NCBI GenBank assembly: GCA_902756345.1
Contig: CACVQR010000003.1
Span: forward strand, 174,259 to 238,258
Origin: Fibrobacter succinogenes
GTDB taxonomy: Bacteria; Fibrobacterota; Fibrobacteria; Fibrobacterales; Fibrobacteraceae
Length of the DNA: 64,000 bases
Reading direction: 5' to 3'
Shown here: positions 34,623 through 43,700 of the stretch, in pieces
Layout: every line of letters starts with the position of its first letter
Numbering within the stretch: the first letter of the stretch is position 1
Notes under the pieces: generated by a model
Told to the model about the DNA's origin: nothing
Database searches by the model: none
The model's input: only the letters and a program-made list of their open reading frames with translations
Made by a program: the position numbers and the translations under genes

Positions 34623-36392
34623 TTACTGGATGTTGAAAAAGCCTTTGATTCTTCCCAAAAGGTCGTACAGTTTGCCGTTTTTTTGTGGCATCCGTTGTGC
34701 TTTGACTTTATGGATGCGAATCGTTTTTTGTTCCGGCATTTCCAGTTTTTGCATCGGATCTCCGATAATTGATTCTCCATAGAACCAATCGTAAAGGTCT
34801 TCCTTGTGGCTGTACTGGTTCCTTTTCACCCTTTCGTTTACCCATTCCCGGAACGATTCGCCAATGAACTTGTGCTCAAAGGCGTAGTACATGAAACCAT
34901 CCATTTGGTCGCTTCCACTGGTTTTGGACGAACCGATACTTACAAAACCGCCGTTAATCGTGTTAAAGATATGCTCACTTCCAACAGAGGCACTATTGGC
35001 GTTGCCGTAGAAATCATAGCAGGTAAGTGGACCACAGCAGGCAAAGTGGAAGAATCTCGGTGAAACGCACATGTTCCTTTCCACTTGTGTTATATCCAGT
35101 CCGTTTCCAAGGCCTGTCTGGCCTCCGTGCCCACCATAAAGGGCCCAATCATACTTATCTGATTTTATGTTGTCTAGATATTCCTGTCCATCGGCGATAG
35201 ACTTATCAAGGGAGTCTGGGGAATAAAGAAGGCTCAAGCCATCAACGAATTTCTGGTCTAGAGGATTGTTTAGGCCTCCTTCCTCAGTTAGGAACATGGC
35301 ACTACGCGTAGCTTTCTTGAACAAACCGAGATAGTAGTTGTGGATTTTCTCGAAATAGTTCAACAAAAGTGTTTTGGGGTTACCGTAGAAACCAGCCGTG
35401 TTGGGGTCAATTCGAGAAACCCATATTTCAAAGGAATCAGAAACCGCGCCACTTTTGGAATAGTGCCCGTCAAAAACTCCATTGGATTTTCCAGAAATCC
35501 AAAGGTGCTTTATGTCTTCTTCGGGGAGCGAATCTATCATGAAAATGTTTCCATAATAGGTTTGGTTGAGACCGGGTGTGCTCTTGTCATTTTGACGCCA
35601 AACGGAATCAGGGATTGGTATATAGGAGGCATTATTCCCGCATTTCCATTTTAGTGTCAGATAAGCGTCGCCAAATTCCTCTGCATAGTTTAGTTTGAAT
35701 TTGTAGAGGCTGTCTTTCTTGAATTGAAAAGCGCTGTAATAGGGAATGTCCCAGTTGTTGAACCATGCGTCAATGAGCAGGGAATCATTAATCCAAAGGC
35801 GCCTGTCGTTATCCGTGGTAAGTTGCAGGGAACAAAGTGCGGTGACTGGAGATTTGAGGTATCCGGAATATGCAATTGAAAAACTATCCACCGGTACCTT
35901 CCCTGGTATCGGAGAACCGTTGATTACATTGAAGTTTAACGTTGTCGTGGTGGTGTCAAACAACTTTCCGCCATGGGCTTCGGGGCCTCCGGCAGCAGTG
36001 TCTTTCCAAATACCGTCAAGATCCATGAAGTAAAGGTCTGTTACCCAACGTTGGTATCGGAATCCTTCTTGTGTTTTCTGGTAGAATTCAAATTGAGCGC
36101 GCGGAATGTCTCCAACAAAGATGGCGCCCGTGATGGAATCCTTCTTGCTTACGAGTATTTCTTTTAGGTCGGTGGCTTTCCCGCCGTTCTTCTGGGATTT
36201 GAAAGACACGATAGTAGCGTTTACTTGATAAGTATTCCAGATGTCATCCGTATAGGTGTCTATGGCATTCTTGATTTCGTTGTCTTTTATCATTTCGTCG
36301 TCAACGACGATGAGGATATCAGATGCTTTGCTCCATGCGCAAACAGAAAATAGGAGAATTACCCCTAAAAAGTATTTAAGTGTATTTTTCAT
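34623..36392 (-). CDS. Secreted caspase-fold (C25/gingipain-like) cysteine protease with PA14 insert
   Basis: A 589-residue exported protein. A signal peptide (MKNTLKYFLGVILLFSVCAWS) is followed by the start of a C25-like fold (ILIVVDDEM, GAIFVGDIPRAQFEF, VTDLYFMDLDG). Residues ~165-265 resemble a PA14 carbohydrate-binding beta sandwich (YSGYLKSPVTALCSLQLTTD, LWINDSLLIDAW, LYKFKLNYAEEFGDAYLTLKWK). The catalytic half has the clan CD dyad: His422 in YGGHGG and Cys452/453 in FHFACCGP, then INGGFVSIGSSKTSG. The tail reads KLYDLLGRIKGFF, reminiscent of part of a type IX sorting domain but shorter. A strong AAGGGGGG site precedes the ATG. The substrate is unknown. A 46-residue peptide gene is transcribed divergently. 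Confidence 0.82.
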   Translation of the reverse strand: MKNTLKYFLGVILLFSVCAWSKASDILIVVDDEMIKDNEIKNAIDTYTDDIWNTYQVNATIVSFKSQKNGGKATDLKEILVSKKDSITGAIFVGDIPRAQFEFYQKTQEGFRYQRWVTDLYFMDLDGIWKDTAAGGPEAHGGKLFDTTTTTLNFNVINGSPIPGKVPVDSFSIAYSGYLKSPVTALCSLQLTTDNDRRLWINDSLLIDAWFNNWDIPYYSAFQFKKDSLYKFKLNYAEEFGDAYLTLKWKCGNNASYIPIPDSVWRQNDKSTPGLNQTYYGNIFMIDSLPEEDIKHLWISGKSNGVFDGHYSKSGAVSDSFEIWVSRIDPNTAGFYGNPKTLLLNYFEKIHNYYLGLFKKATRSAMFLTEEGGLNNPLDQKFVDGLSLLYSPDSLDKSIADGQEYLDNIKSDKYDWALYGGHGGQTGLGNGLDITQVERNMCVSPRFFHFACCGPLTCYDFYGNANSASVGSEHIFNTINGGFVSIGSSKTSGSDQMDGFMYYAFEHKFIGESFREWVNERVKRNQYSHKEDLYDWFYGESIIGDPMQKLEMPEQKTIRIHKVKAQRMPQKNGKLYDLLGRIKGFFNIQ

Positions 36393-36628
36393 GAAAGCCC
36401 CCCTTGACTTCATTAAAGATAAAATGACTTTTTGGGGAAAATATATATTTTTTTTGTTCGAAAGGGCTGTTTTTAGGTTAAAATCCACTTTAAATGATGG
36501 GGAAAATGTTAATTTATTGAAGGTGAGGCTAGTATGTCAACGATAGCGTCGGGCTTTAAACTTATATACCATGGAGACAAACGATTGTCTATTAATGGTC
36601 AAAATGGGTATAGAAGAGGAATAAGAAA

Positions 36629-36769
36629 ATGGATCAGAAAAAGGAATATGTCACTCCGAAAATGGATGTGCTCGAATACATGGTAGAAGCGTCTCTTTTG
36701 GTAGATAGTCCCAAAACCGATGATGCTGCGGATACACCTAATGTCCTTACAGGTGGTTCATTCGACTAA
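36629..36769 (+). CDS. 46-residue peptide, precursor-like
   Basis: Not a shadow of any longer gene. It has AGAGGA 8 bases before its ATG and a strong terminator after it. The sequence starts MDQKKEYVTPKMDVLEYMVE, continues ASLLVDSPKTDDAADTPN and ends VLTGGSFD. The pattern of a short Lys/Tyr/Pro N-terminus, a hydrophobic leader-like helix with a LL site, a charged middle and a Gly-Gly near the end resembles small peptides of Bacteroidetes and some ribosomally made peptide precursors; no modifying enzyme is adjacent. The divergent neighbour is a caspase-fold protease (34623-36392). Function is unknown. Confidence 0.65.
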   Translation: MDQKKEYVTPKMDVLEYMVEASLLVDSPKTDDAADTPNVLTGGSFD

Positions 36770-36793
36770 TCCATTCCATAAACCCGTATAAAA

Positions 36794-36826
36794 AGAAAGG
36801 AACTCTTGAAGAGTTCCTTTCTTTTG
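36794..36826. terminator. Bidirectional terminator between the small peptide gene and tmRNA
   Basis: AGAAAGGAACTCTT and its exact complement separated by one base, with T-runs on both strands. It should end the peptide transcript on plus and the tmRNA transcript on minus (tmRNA 3' end at 36830). Confidence 0.88.
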
Positions 36827-36829
36827 TTC

Positions 36830-37186
36830 TGGAGGTGAGGGGAGTCGAACCCCTGTCCAAAATCACGTCCATGCACGTTCCTACAAGCGTTCCCTTCGTA
36901 TTTAAGGTCTCGTCTGATCTACGCCCAAGAAGGTCGGCGCGGACTTTGACCAGCCTAGTGAATCTCGGACTCTAGCCCCAGGCATGCAAGAATCCTATCC
37001 CATATTGCGTCCGGACGTACACCCCGATGGGAGCGGAATGAGGCCCGGCGTTGCCGTTAATTAGGCAGCGAGTGCGTAGTTTTCGTCAGCACTTATTTTT
37101 TTTCAGACTTTTTTACGAGTGCCCTCGTCTGAGACCTCGGCTTGCAACTAACACTTCGGTAACCCTGTCGAAACCAAAGCACCCCC
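36830..37186 (-). ncRNA. ssrA: Transfer-messenger RNA (tmRNA)
   Basis: Rescues stalled ribosomes and tags nascent peptides. The tRNA-like part has acceptor GGGGGTG at the 5' end pairing with CACCTCC at the 3' end, and a T arm around GGGGTTCGACTCCCC. The conserved TTTCGACAGGGT follows the 5' stem. The tag frame (37061-37090) encodes ADENYALAA followed by TAA. The discriminator is A and CCA is not encoded. One-piece form, 357 nt. Confidence 0.96.
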
Positions 37187-37371
37187 GATGGTAATCGGGG
37201 GTCTTTGGGTTCGACTTGTCGACTAAATGCGAGCTAGCGAGCATTTAGGCCCTTAAGCTCACGAAGTGAGCGCAAGGCCCGTAGGGCGAGCTTAACGCGA
37301 ATAGCGTTAGGCGAGGCAAACCAGAGCACCCCCGTTTGGAATAAAAACTAGGTTAAAACCTGGTTTTAACC
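37187..37371. repeat. Hairpin-rich spacer with partial copies of the tmRNA 5' end
   Basis: Upstream of tmRNA the plus strand carries GGGGGTCTTTGGGTTCGAC at 37197-37215, an inverted near-copy of the tmRNA start. The minus strand carries GGGGGTGCTCTGGTTT at 37318-37333, a direct near-copy. Between them are small hairpins (ATGCGAGCTAGCGAGCAT, GCTCACGAAGTGAGC, AACGCGAATAGCGTT) and at 37351-37371 a palindrome with 10-bp arms (GGTTAAAACC). No gene is visible in 37187-37564. Confidence 0.65.
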
Positions 37372-37404
37372 CCGTAGGGATTATTAGTTGGTACAAATAT
37401 ACAA

Positions 37405-37435
37405 ATATATCGCCCTTTTTCAAAGATTTGTCAAA
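37405..37435 (-). promoter_or_regulatory. Candidate tmRNA promoter
   Basis: TTGACA at 37430-37435 and ATATAT/TATATT at 37405-37411 on the minus strand, spacer 18-19 nt. If used, the precursor has a ~210-nt leader containing the hairpins. No promoter-like sequence is seen closer to the tmRNA 5' end. Confidence 0.4.
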
Positions 37436-37471
37436 TTAGATAACATCAAAGCATACCCCTTTGTAAACTTT

Positions 37472-37500
37472 TTGACAAAGCGATTCTGTGTTTCTATCTT
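37472..37500 (+). promoter_or_regulatory. Promoter of the large FISUMP lipoprotein gene
   Basis: -35 TTGACA at 37472-37477, a 17-nt spacer and -10 TATCTT at 37495-37500. The leader is ~58 nt with GAGGAT just upstream of ATG 37565. Confidence 0.65.
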
Positions 37501-37564
37501 ATTTTTACAGATAAAGGGCGGAAAAACGTTATTTAACGCTTTTCTAAATACGAACGAGGATAAC

Positions 37565-40500
37565 ATGAGAGCTATTCAAAAGACCACGGGTCTTTTTGCG
37601 CTTCTATTTGCGTGTACGTGCGTTTTGGTTTCTGCTTGCGGCGGTGATTCCAGCAGCTCCGGTACACCTGAAGATCCCGAAGAAGATGTGCACCCGGCAA
37701 AAGAAGCCGGTGTCGACAACAAGGTCTCTGATTCGAAGGTTACCAAGGACAAAATTTACGATTCTAGCGTAGGAGCCTACTTGAATACGGTCCAGTTCGG
37801 CATGTACGTCTGGCTAGAAGACAATGCTACCGAAGGCTACTCTAGTAGCACCATGTGCTACAACGACGATCCCGATAATTGCTATGCGTACGGCCGTATG
37901 TACCACCCGGGTTACGCCCGTTGCCCGAGCGGATTCTCGGTTCCGACCAAGGATGACTGGTCGGGAACCATGGCTTACATTTCCAAGTACCCCGAAGTCG
38001 CTTCTTCGTTCGGATTTTCGATGGGTGGTTATTGCTATGAGGGTTTGCACGGGGTTGACTGCGCGGACTTGGACAAGGCGGGCTACTACTTGGCTGGCGA
38101 CAATACGATTGCCATAGTCAAGGGACGCTCGGTTTCGTTCAGGCCGGCAGACGAAGAAAACTTTTACCAGCTACGTTGCCTAAAGTACACTTATCTTGTG
38201 GCGACTGTCGAAGACCTTCCGCATTGCGATTCTATTACCCGTAGTACGTTGCAGCCGTTCTATGTCATGAGCGAAAAGACCAATTATAAGTGCTCTGGTA
38301 CGCGCTGGGTAGACGATTTCTCGAATAGCTGTGGCAGTTCCGAAAACGGCATGTCCGCAGTGTACAACGATACCATGTATATCTGCAAGTTCCGTGAATG
38401 GCAGGTTGCCGATATCTCGGATTCCAAGGACGCTTGTACCGACGAGAACGACCGCACCACTTATTTGTTCAACGGCAATCTGTACGCTTGCGAAGATGGA
38501 GCATGGCGTTCACTCAAGAATCTTGAATTGAAGTTGGGCTACTGCAGGCCCAGCATGATCGGGACACTCGATTCTCTTGAAACGACGACTTCGGCATCGC
38601 AGTCCAATTATTATTCGAACGAAGTCAGGCCTTACGATTCGTACGCATTTTATGCCTGCGATTCTACGGGCTGGCGTACGGCGCTCCTGAGCGACTATAT
38701 GGGCAAATGCGACAGTACTAGGGAATTCAAGGAAGGCGAACTGCATGAAGTTCGCTACGTTTGCCGAAAGGGCGTGTGGGATACCTTTACAAAGCTGGAA
38801 AGTGAAATCGGTGTTTGCTCTCCCAAGAAACAGGGCGTTATTGACACGACCGAAAGCGAGGTCGCGTACATTTGCGACGAAACGTCCTGGCGTACCGCGA
38901 CCAAGTACGACTATTTGGGCGACTGTGTTCCGAAAGTCGAAAACAAGATTTTGCCTTACGGCGGCGACAAGTACATCTGTCTTGAAGACGGTTGGTACAA
39001 GATGAATAATCTTGAAGTCGACATGGGCCTTTGCACGGAGAAACGTGATGGCGAAATCGATTCGACGGAATCGGGTTACGCCTACATTTGTGATGGAGGA
39101 TGGCGTGAGGTTAAGGCTGTAGATATCGGTGGCGTATGCGATAGTACCAAGAACCTCAAAATCGTCAATGTGAACTCGCGTAAGTATTATTGCTTCTCCT
39201 CATCTTGGAATACCCTTAATTCCCTGGACGAAGAAATTGGATTCTGCACCGCGAGTAATAAAGGAAAGAAAGCCTCCACCAAGAGTGGTTCGACTTATTA
39301 CTGTGAAGAGAATGGCTGGAGAATAATGGACCGCTATGAAGTCTTATTGGGTATCTGCACAAGCTCAATGGAAGGATCGACCAAAAAGAATGTGGATACA
39401 GTCTTTGTGTGTACGAGCGGAAGCTGGAAAAAGGCTGGTACTGATATCGTACTTGGTACATGCGACAGCAAGTCCTCGGGGGTGACTAAAACATATCTGG
39501 GTACCGTATATGGATGCCGCGAAAACAAGTGGGTTGTACCGGATTCCCTGGACAAACTCTTGGGATTCTGTGCAGGTAATAATTCCCGTGAGGTCGTTTT
39601 AAGTGGTGACACATATTATCGCTGCAACAGTCATAATTGGGTTGCCATCAGTGCGGTGATCGGAGCCCTGGGAACCTGTAACGAGGAAAACTACGATAAG
39701 TACAAGAAAGGCTCGGACGGAATCATGTACGCATGTCATAGTACTAGCATCTCATGGACACGAGTTGATAATATGTATTTGTTCTATGGCGAGTGCGGTG
39801 CTAGTAAAGATGGAGAAAGGGTCGTATTCAATAATGAGGAATATGTCTGTGACATCAAAACATCAAACGGATGGAAAAAACTGGATTCTCTAGATAAGGC
39901 TCATGGAACTTATTGTGGGTATTCGAGCGTTGGAGATACGGTTACTTATCATGGCGTACACTATGTCTGTAAGGCTCAATCGTACGCGTATAAATGGCAA
40001 AAGGCGACAGACCGTGAATATATGGGATACTGTACGGCCGCTCGCGAAGGACATACGATGTTCAACGGAGCAAATACCAGTAAGTGTACCGGCCAGAAGT
40101 GGGTTGGAGTTAAAAAGACATTTACCGATTCCAGAGATAGCAAGAAATACAATTACGTAACCATTGACGGGCTAGATTTCATGTCCCAGAACCTCAATTA
40201 TGCCGGTGTGGATTCCACCATTTGTATTTCGAGCAGCACGGCGACAAATTGTGACGAGCGGGGACGACTCTATAGCCCTTCTACCGCGGCGAAGGCGTGT
40301 CCATCGGGTTGGCGCTTGCCTGATTCGACGGAGTTGCATGACATGCTTACAAACTTATACAATCTCAATAAGTTCTATGCCTTCTATGGCGATGGATGGA
40401 ACTTGATGCCCTATCCAACAGCTGCTTTCACCGATACAACGGGATGGCATGATGAAGACCTCTATGGCCTGAATATAACTCCGACCGGTTATGAGATTGC

Positions 40501-40675
40501 CTATCTTCAAAACGGGATGGATCCGATGAGGTCGAGAATGGCTGATAACATGTCGGTCTTTTACTGGACTGCGTCTGGGGATTATTGGGGACGTGGTAGA
40601 CCGTTTGGATTCTATGAATCTACTCAGTATCAGAGTGTTCGTGTGATCGGTATGGCGATTCGCTGCGTCAGGTAA
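37565..40675 (+). CDS. Large FISUMP lipoprotein with 17 cysteine-pair repeats
   Basis: A 1036-residue surface lipoprotein candidate. The lipobox is VSAC (Cys25) followed by a short Ser-rich stretch. Residues ~50-215 are a FISUMP-like domain (VGAYLNTVQFGMYVWLEDN, GYARCPSGFSVPTKDDW, YQLRCLKYT). Residues ~220-870 contain 17 tandem units of ~30-48 residues, each with the pattern GxC, then 15-25 residues, then Y-x-C-x4-W. The C-terminus is a second FISUMP domain (LDFMSQNLNYAG, ACPSGWRLPDSTELHDML, FYWTASGDYWG, IRCVR). Start ATG 37565 with GAGGAT upstream; the upstream open frame overlaps the promoter. The function is unknown; adhesion or carbohydrate binding is a guess. Confidence 0.88.
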   Translation: MRAIQKTTGLFALLFACTCVLVSACGGDSSSSGTPEDPEEDVHPAKEAGVDNKVSDSKVTKDKIYDSSVGAYLNTVQFGMYVWLEDNATEGYSSSTMCYNDDPDNCYAYGRMYHPGYARCPSGFSVPTKDDWSGTMAYISKYPEVASSFGFSMGGYCYEGLHGVDCADLDKAGYYLAGDNTIAIVKGRSVSFRPADEENFYQLRCLKYTYLVATVEDLPHCDSITRSTLQPFYVMSEKTNYKCSGTRWVDDFSNSCGSSENGMSAVYNDTMYICKFREWQVADISDSKDACTDENDRTTYLFNGNLYACEDGAWRSLKNLELKLGYCRPSMIGTLDSLETTTSASQSNYYSNEVRPYDSYAFYACDSTGWRTALLSDYMGKCDSTREFKEGELHEVRYVCRKGVWDTFTKLESEIGVCSPKKQGVIDTTESEVAYICDETSWRTATKYDYLGDCVPKVENKILPYGGDKYICLEDGWYKMNNLEVDMGLCTEKRDGEIDSTESGYAYICDGGWREVKAVDIGGVCDSTKNLKIVNVNSRKYYCFSSSWNTLNSLDEEIGFCTASNKGKKASTKSGSTYYCEENGWRIMDRYEVLLGICTSSMEGSTKKNVDTVFVCTSGSWKKAGTDIVLGTCDSKSSGVTKTYLGTVYGCRENKWVVPDSLDKLLGFCAGNNSREVVLSGDTYYRCNSHNWVAISAVIGALGTCNEENYDKYKKGSDGIMYACHSTSISWTRVDNMYLFYGECGASKDGERVVFNNEEYVCDIKTSNGWKKLDSLDKAHGTYCGYSSVGDTVTYHGVHYVCKAQSYAYKWQKATDREYMGYCTAAREGHTMFNGANTSKCTGQKWVGVKKTFTDSRDSKKYNYVTIDGLDFMSQNLNYAGVDSTICISSSTATNCDERGRLYSPSTAAKACPSGWRLPDSTELHDMLTNLYNLNKFYAFYGDGWNLMPYPTAAFTDTTGWHDEDLYGLNITPTGYEIAYLQNGMDPMRSRMADNMSVFYWTASGDYWGRGRPFGFYESTQYQSVRVIGMAIRCVR

Positions 40676-40731
40676 TTGGATAAAAATCGAGGTCTCCGGT
40701 ATATCCAGGAAACTGTGGACGATTCGCGCAG

Positions 40732-40759
40732 TTGGAGATGAGTAAAAAAAAGCTATCTT
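40732..40759 (+). promoter_or_regulatory. mfd promoter
   Basis: -35 TTGGAG at 40732-40737, a 16-nt spacer and -10 TATCTT at 40754-40759; the ATG follows 7 bases later, so the transcript should be leaderless. Confidence 0.5.
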
Positions 40760-40766
40760 TGGTGCG

Positions 40767-43700
40767 ATGGTAGAATCCCTTTCAGAGTTCATCACATTTG
40801 CCCGCAGTGAAACGCTAAACCTCTTCAGCAAGGCTGAAGGGGGCGCGCTTCACGTGAATGGCGCTACGGTTCCGGCGGCAGCCATGATGGTGGCCTCACG
40901 GTTCCTTAAAAAGCCGAACCCGATTCTGGTAGTGGCCAAGGATTACAAGAGCGCCGAGAATTGGGTCGAAAATCTGGAAGGGCTCTTGGGCGAAGAATTT
41001 GTCCGTTTTTTCCCGTCGATTGGCTTGAAACCTTACGAAAAGAAGGTGCCGTTCGAAGGCGTTGTCGAAGAACGCCTCAAGTTTTTCCGCGATGTAGAGG
41101 GCGCGAATCCTTTTGTAACGGTTTGTCCGCTGGATTCGTTCTTGATGCGGCTTCCGGCACCGCATACGGTGATGAAGGATTGCCTTGAACTCAAGGTGGG
41201 CGGTGTTGCCGAGCCTTCGTCGCTTCGCCCCTGGTTCCTGGATCACGGATTCGTGGAACAGCCTGTGGTTTCGGGGGTGGGGGAGTTCTCCATTCGCGGA
41301 TGCATTGTCGACGTAAACTGCCTTCTGTACCCGCACCCGATCCGTATCGAATTCTTTGGCGACGAAATTGAATCAATCCGTAGCTTCGACATTTTCTCGC
41401 AGCGTTCCGTAGAGACCATGAAGTCGGTGAAACTTTTCCCGATGGGCGAATTTACGGTCAAGGAACACGAGGCGGCGTGCTACAACGGCGACCTTTCGGG
41501 GCTCTGGTGGCACCGCGGGCGTTACCAGACGCTCAATTCCAGCTTGCTCGATTATTTGCCGAATGCCTCGCTGGTGTTCGAAGAATTGTCGCTACTGTCA
41601 GAGAATGCGGCAAAGTATTATGTGAACTGCGAGAACACCTTCAGGGAAATCCGCGAAGTCGATACCGAGGCGGTGGACCCGGCGCATACCTGGTTCAAGA
41701 TGGGCGAACTTTCGCGCCAGTTTGTGGGCCGCACCTCGATGGATGTTTCCCGCGTGCAGCTCAACGACGGCAACAGTCATGAGCTGAATTGCAAACCGCA
41801 GGATTTCTCGTCGAACGGAACCGATTCCGTGGCCAAGGAAATCGAGGAATTTGCCGCCCGCGGCGGAACCGTTTACGTGGTCGCCCCGACGGCGGGTGCG
41901 CTTGGGCGCATCAAGCAGATGCTCGAAGGCTTGCCGGTAGAAGACTACATTGTGGGCAACATGTCCGAAGGTTTCTGGCTCGAAGACGACGGAATCGCCT
42001 TCCTGACCGAGACGCGCATTTTCAATCGCCATTCGAACAAGACTCGCAAACGCAAAATCGCGGGCTCCGTTTCTAGCGCCTTGATGATTGAGTCGCTAAA
42101 CCGCGGCGATTTCGTTTCGCACGAAGATCACGGCGTGGGCAAGTACTTGGGGCTTGTACGCGTGAACGTGAATGGCGGTATGGTGGACTGTGCCTTGCTG
42201 GAATACGCCGGCGGAGACAAACTCAAGTTCCCTGTGGCGGACTTGCAGAAGATTGAACGCCTCGACACGCAAGAAACCCCTCCCAAGTTGGATAAATTGG
42301 GCGGCAAGGCCTGGGAAAACCTCAAGGAACGCGTCAAGAAAAAGGTCATTCAGATTGCGCGCGAACTGGTGGAACTTTACGCCAAGCGCGAACTGGTGGA
42401 AGGCTTCGATTTCCCGCCCGATGGCAAGCTGCAGAAAGAATTTGAAGACGCCTTTGAATACGACCCGACACCCGACCAGGTGAAGGCTACCGAAGATATC
42501 AAGCGCGATATGGAATCGCGCCGCCCGATGGACCGCCTGATTTGTGGCGACGTGGGCTTTGGTAAAACCGAAGTCGCCATGCGTGCGGCGTTCAAGTGCG
42601 TGGTGAGCAAGAAGCAGGTGGTGCTCCTGGTGCCGACGACCATTCTGGCGGCCCAGCATTACGAAAACTTCATGGACCGCTTTGCAGGCTTTGGCGTGAA
42701 TATCGCGCTAGTGAACCGCTACAAGAGCGCCAAGGAAAAGAAAGAAATCTTCAAGCAGGTGAGCGAAGGCAAGGTTGACATTTTGGTAGGTACGCACAGC
42801 CTGCTTTCCGAAAAGAACCAGTTCAAGGATTTGGGTCTTTTAATCATCGACGAAGAACAAAAGTTTGGCGTGAAGCAGAAAGAAAAATTGCGTGAAATGC
42901 GCCTTGCGGTCGATACGCTCAGCATGAGTGCCACACCGATTCCGCGCTCGTTGCACCTGAGCATGACGGGCGTGCGCGATATTTCGCTGATTAATACGCC
43001 GCCCATGAACCGATTGCCTGTAGAAACCAAGCTCATGAAGCGCGACGATATGGTCATCAAGCAGGCGATTGAAGACGAACTGGCTCGCGGTGGTCAGGTG
43101 TTCATTGTGAATGACCGTGTGCAAAGCATTTATGAACTGGCGGACGATATCGAACATCTTGTGCCTGAAGCGCATATCGGTATTGCCCACGGGCAGATGA
43201 ATGACCGCGATCTTGAAAATGCGATGGAAGCCTTTATTTCGCGTAAGTTCGATATTCTCGTCAGCACGAGCATTATCGAATCGGGCTTGGATGTTCCGAA
43301 TGCGAATACCATTATCATCATGAACGCGCATCACTTTGGCATTAGCCAGCTTTACCAGATGCGCGGCCGCGTGGGCCGCAGTAGCGTGCTAGCGAAGGCG
43401 CTTTTGGTGATTCCTGCGAAGAATGAAATTTCTGCTGAATCCATGCGTCGCTTGAAGGCGCTGGAACAGTTTACCGACCTCGGTAGCGGTTATCAGCTGG
43501 CCATGCGTGACTTGGAAATCCGCGGGGCGGGCAACTTGCTCGGCCAGGAACAGCACGGCTTTATTGCCGAAGTGGGCTTTGAAACTTATGTGCGCTTGGT
43601 GCGCGAGGCGGTGGAACAGTTGCGCGGTGGACCGTCCGAAAAGCCGATTCAGCCTCGCGTAGAACTCGGCGTAGACGCTTACCTGCCCGAAGACTACATT

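Noticed and set aside
36535..36680. Alternative small frame overlapping the 46-residue peptide gene
   Set aside because: It has no ribosome-binding site and gives an Arg/Lys-rich sequence typical of an out-of-frame shadow.
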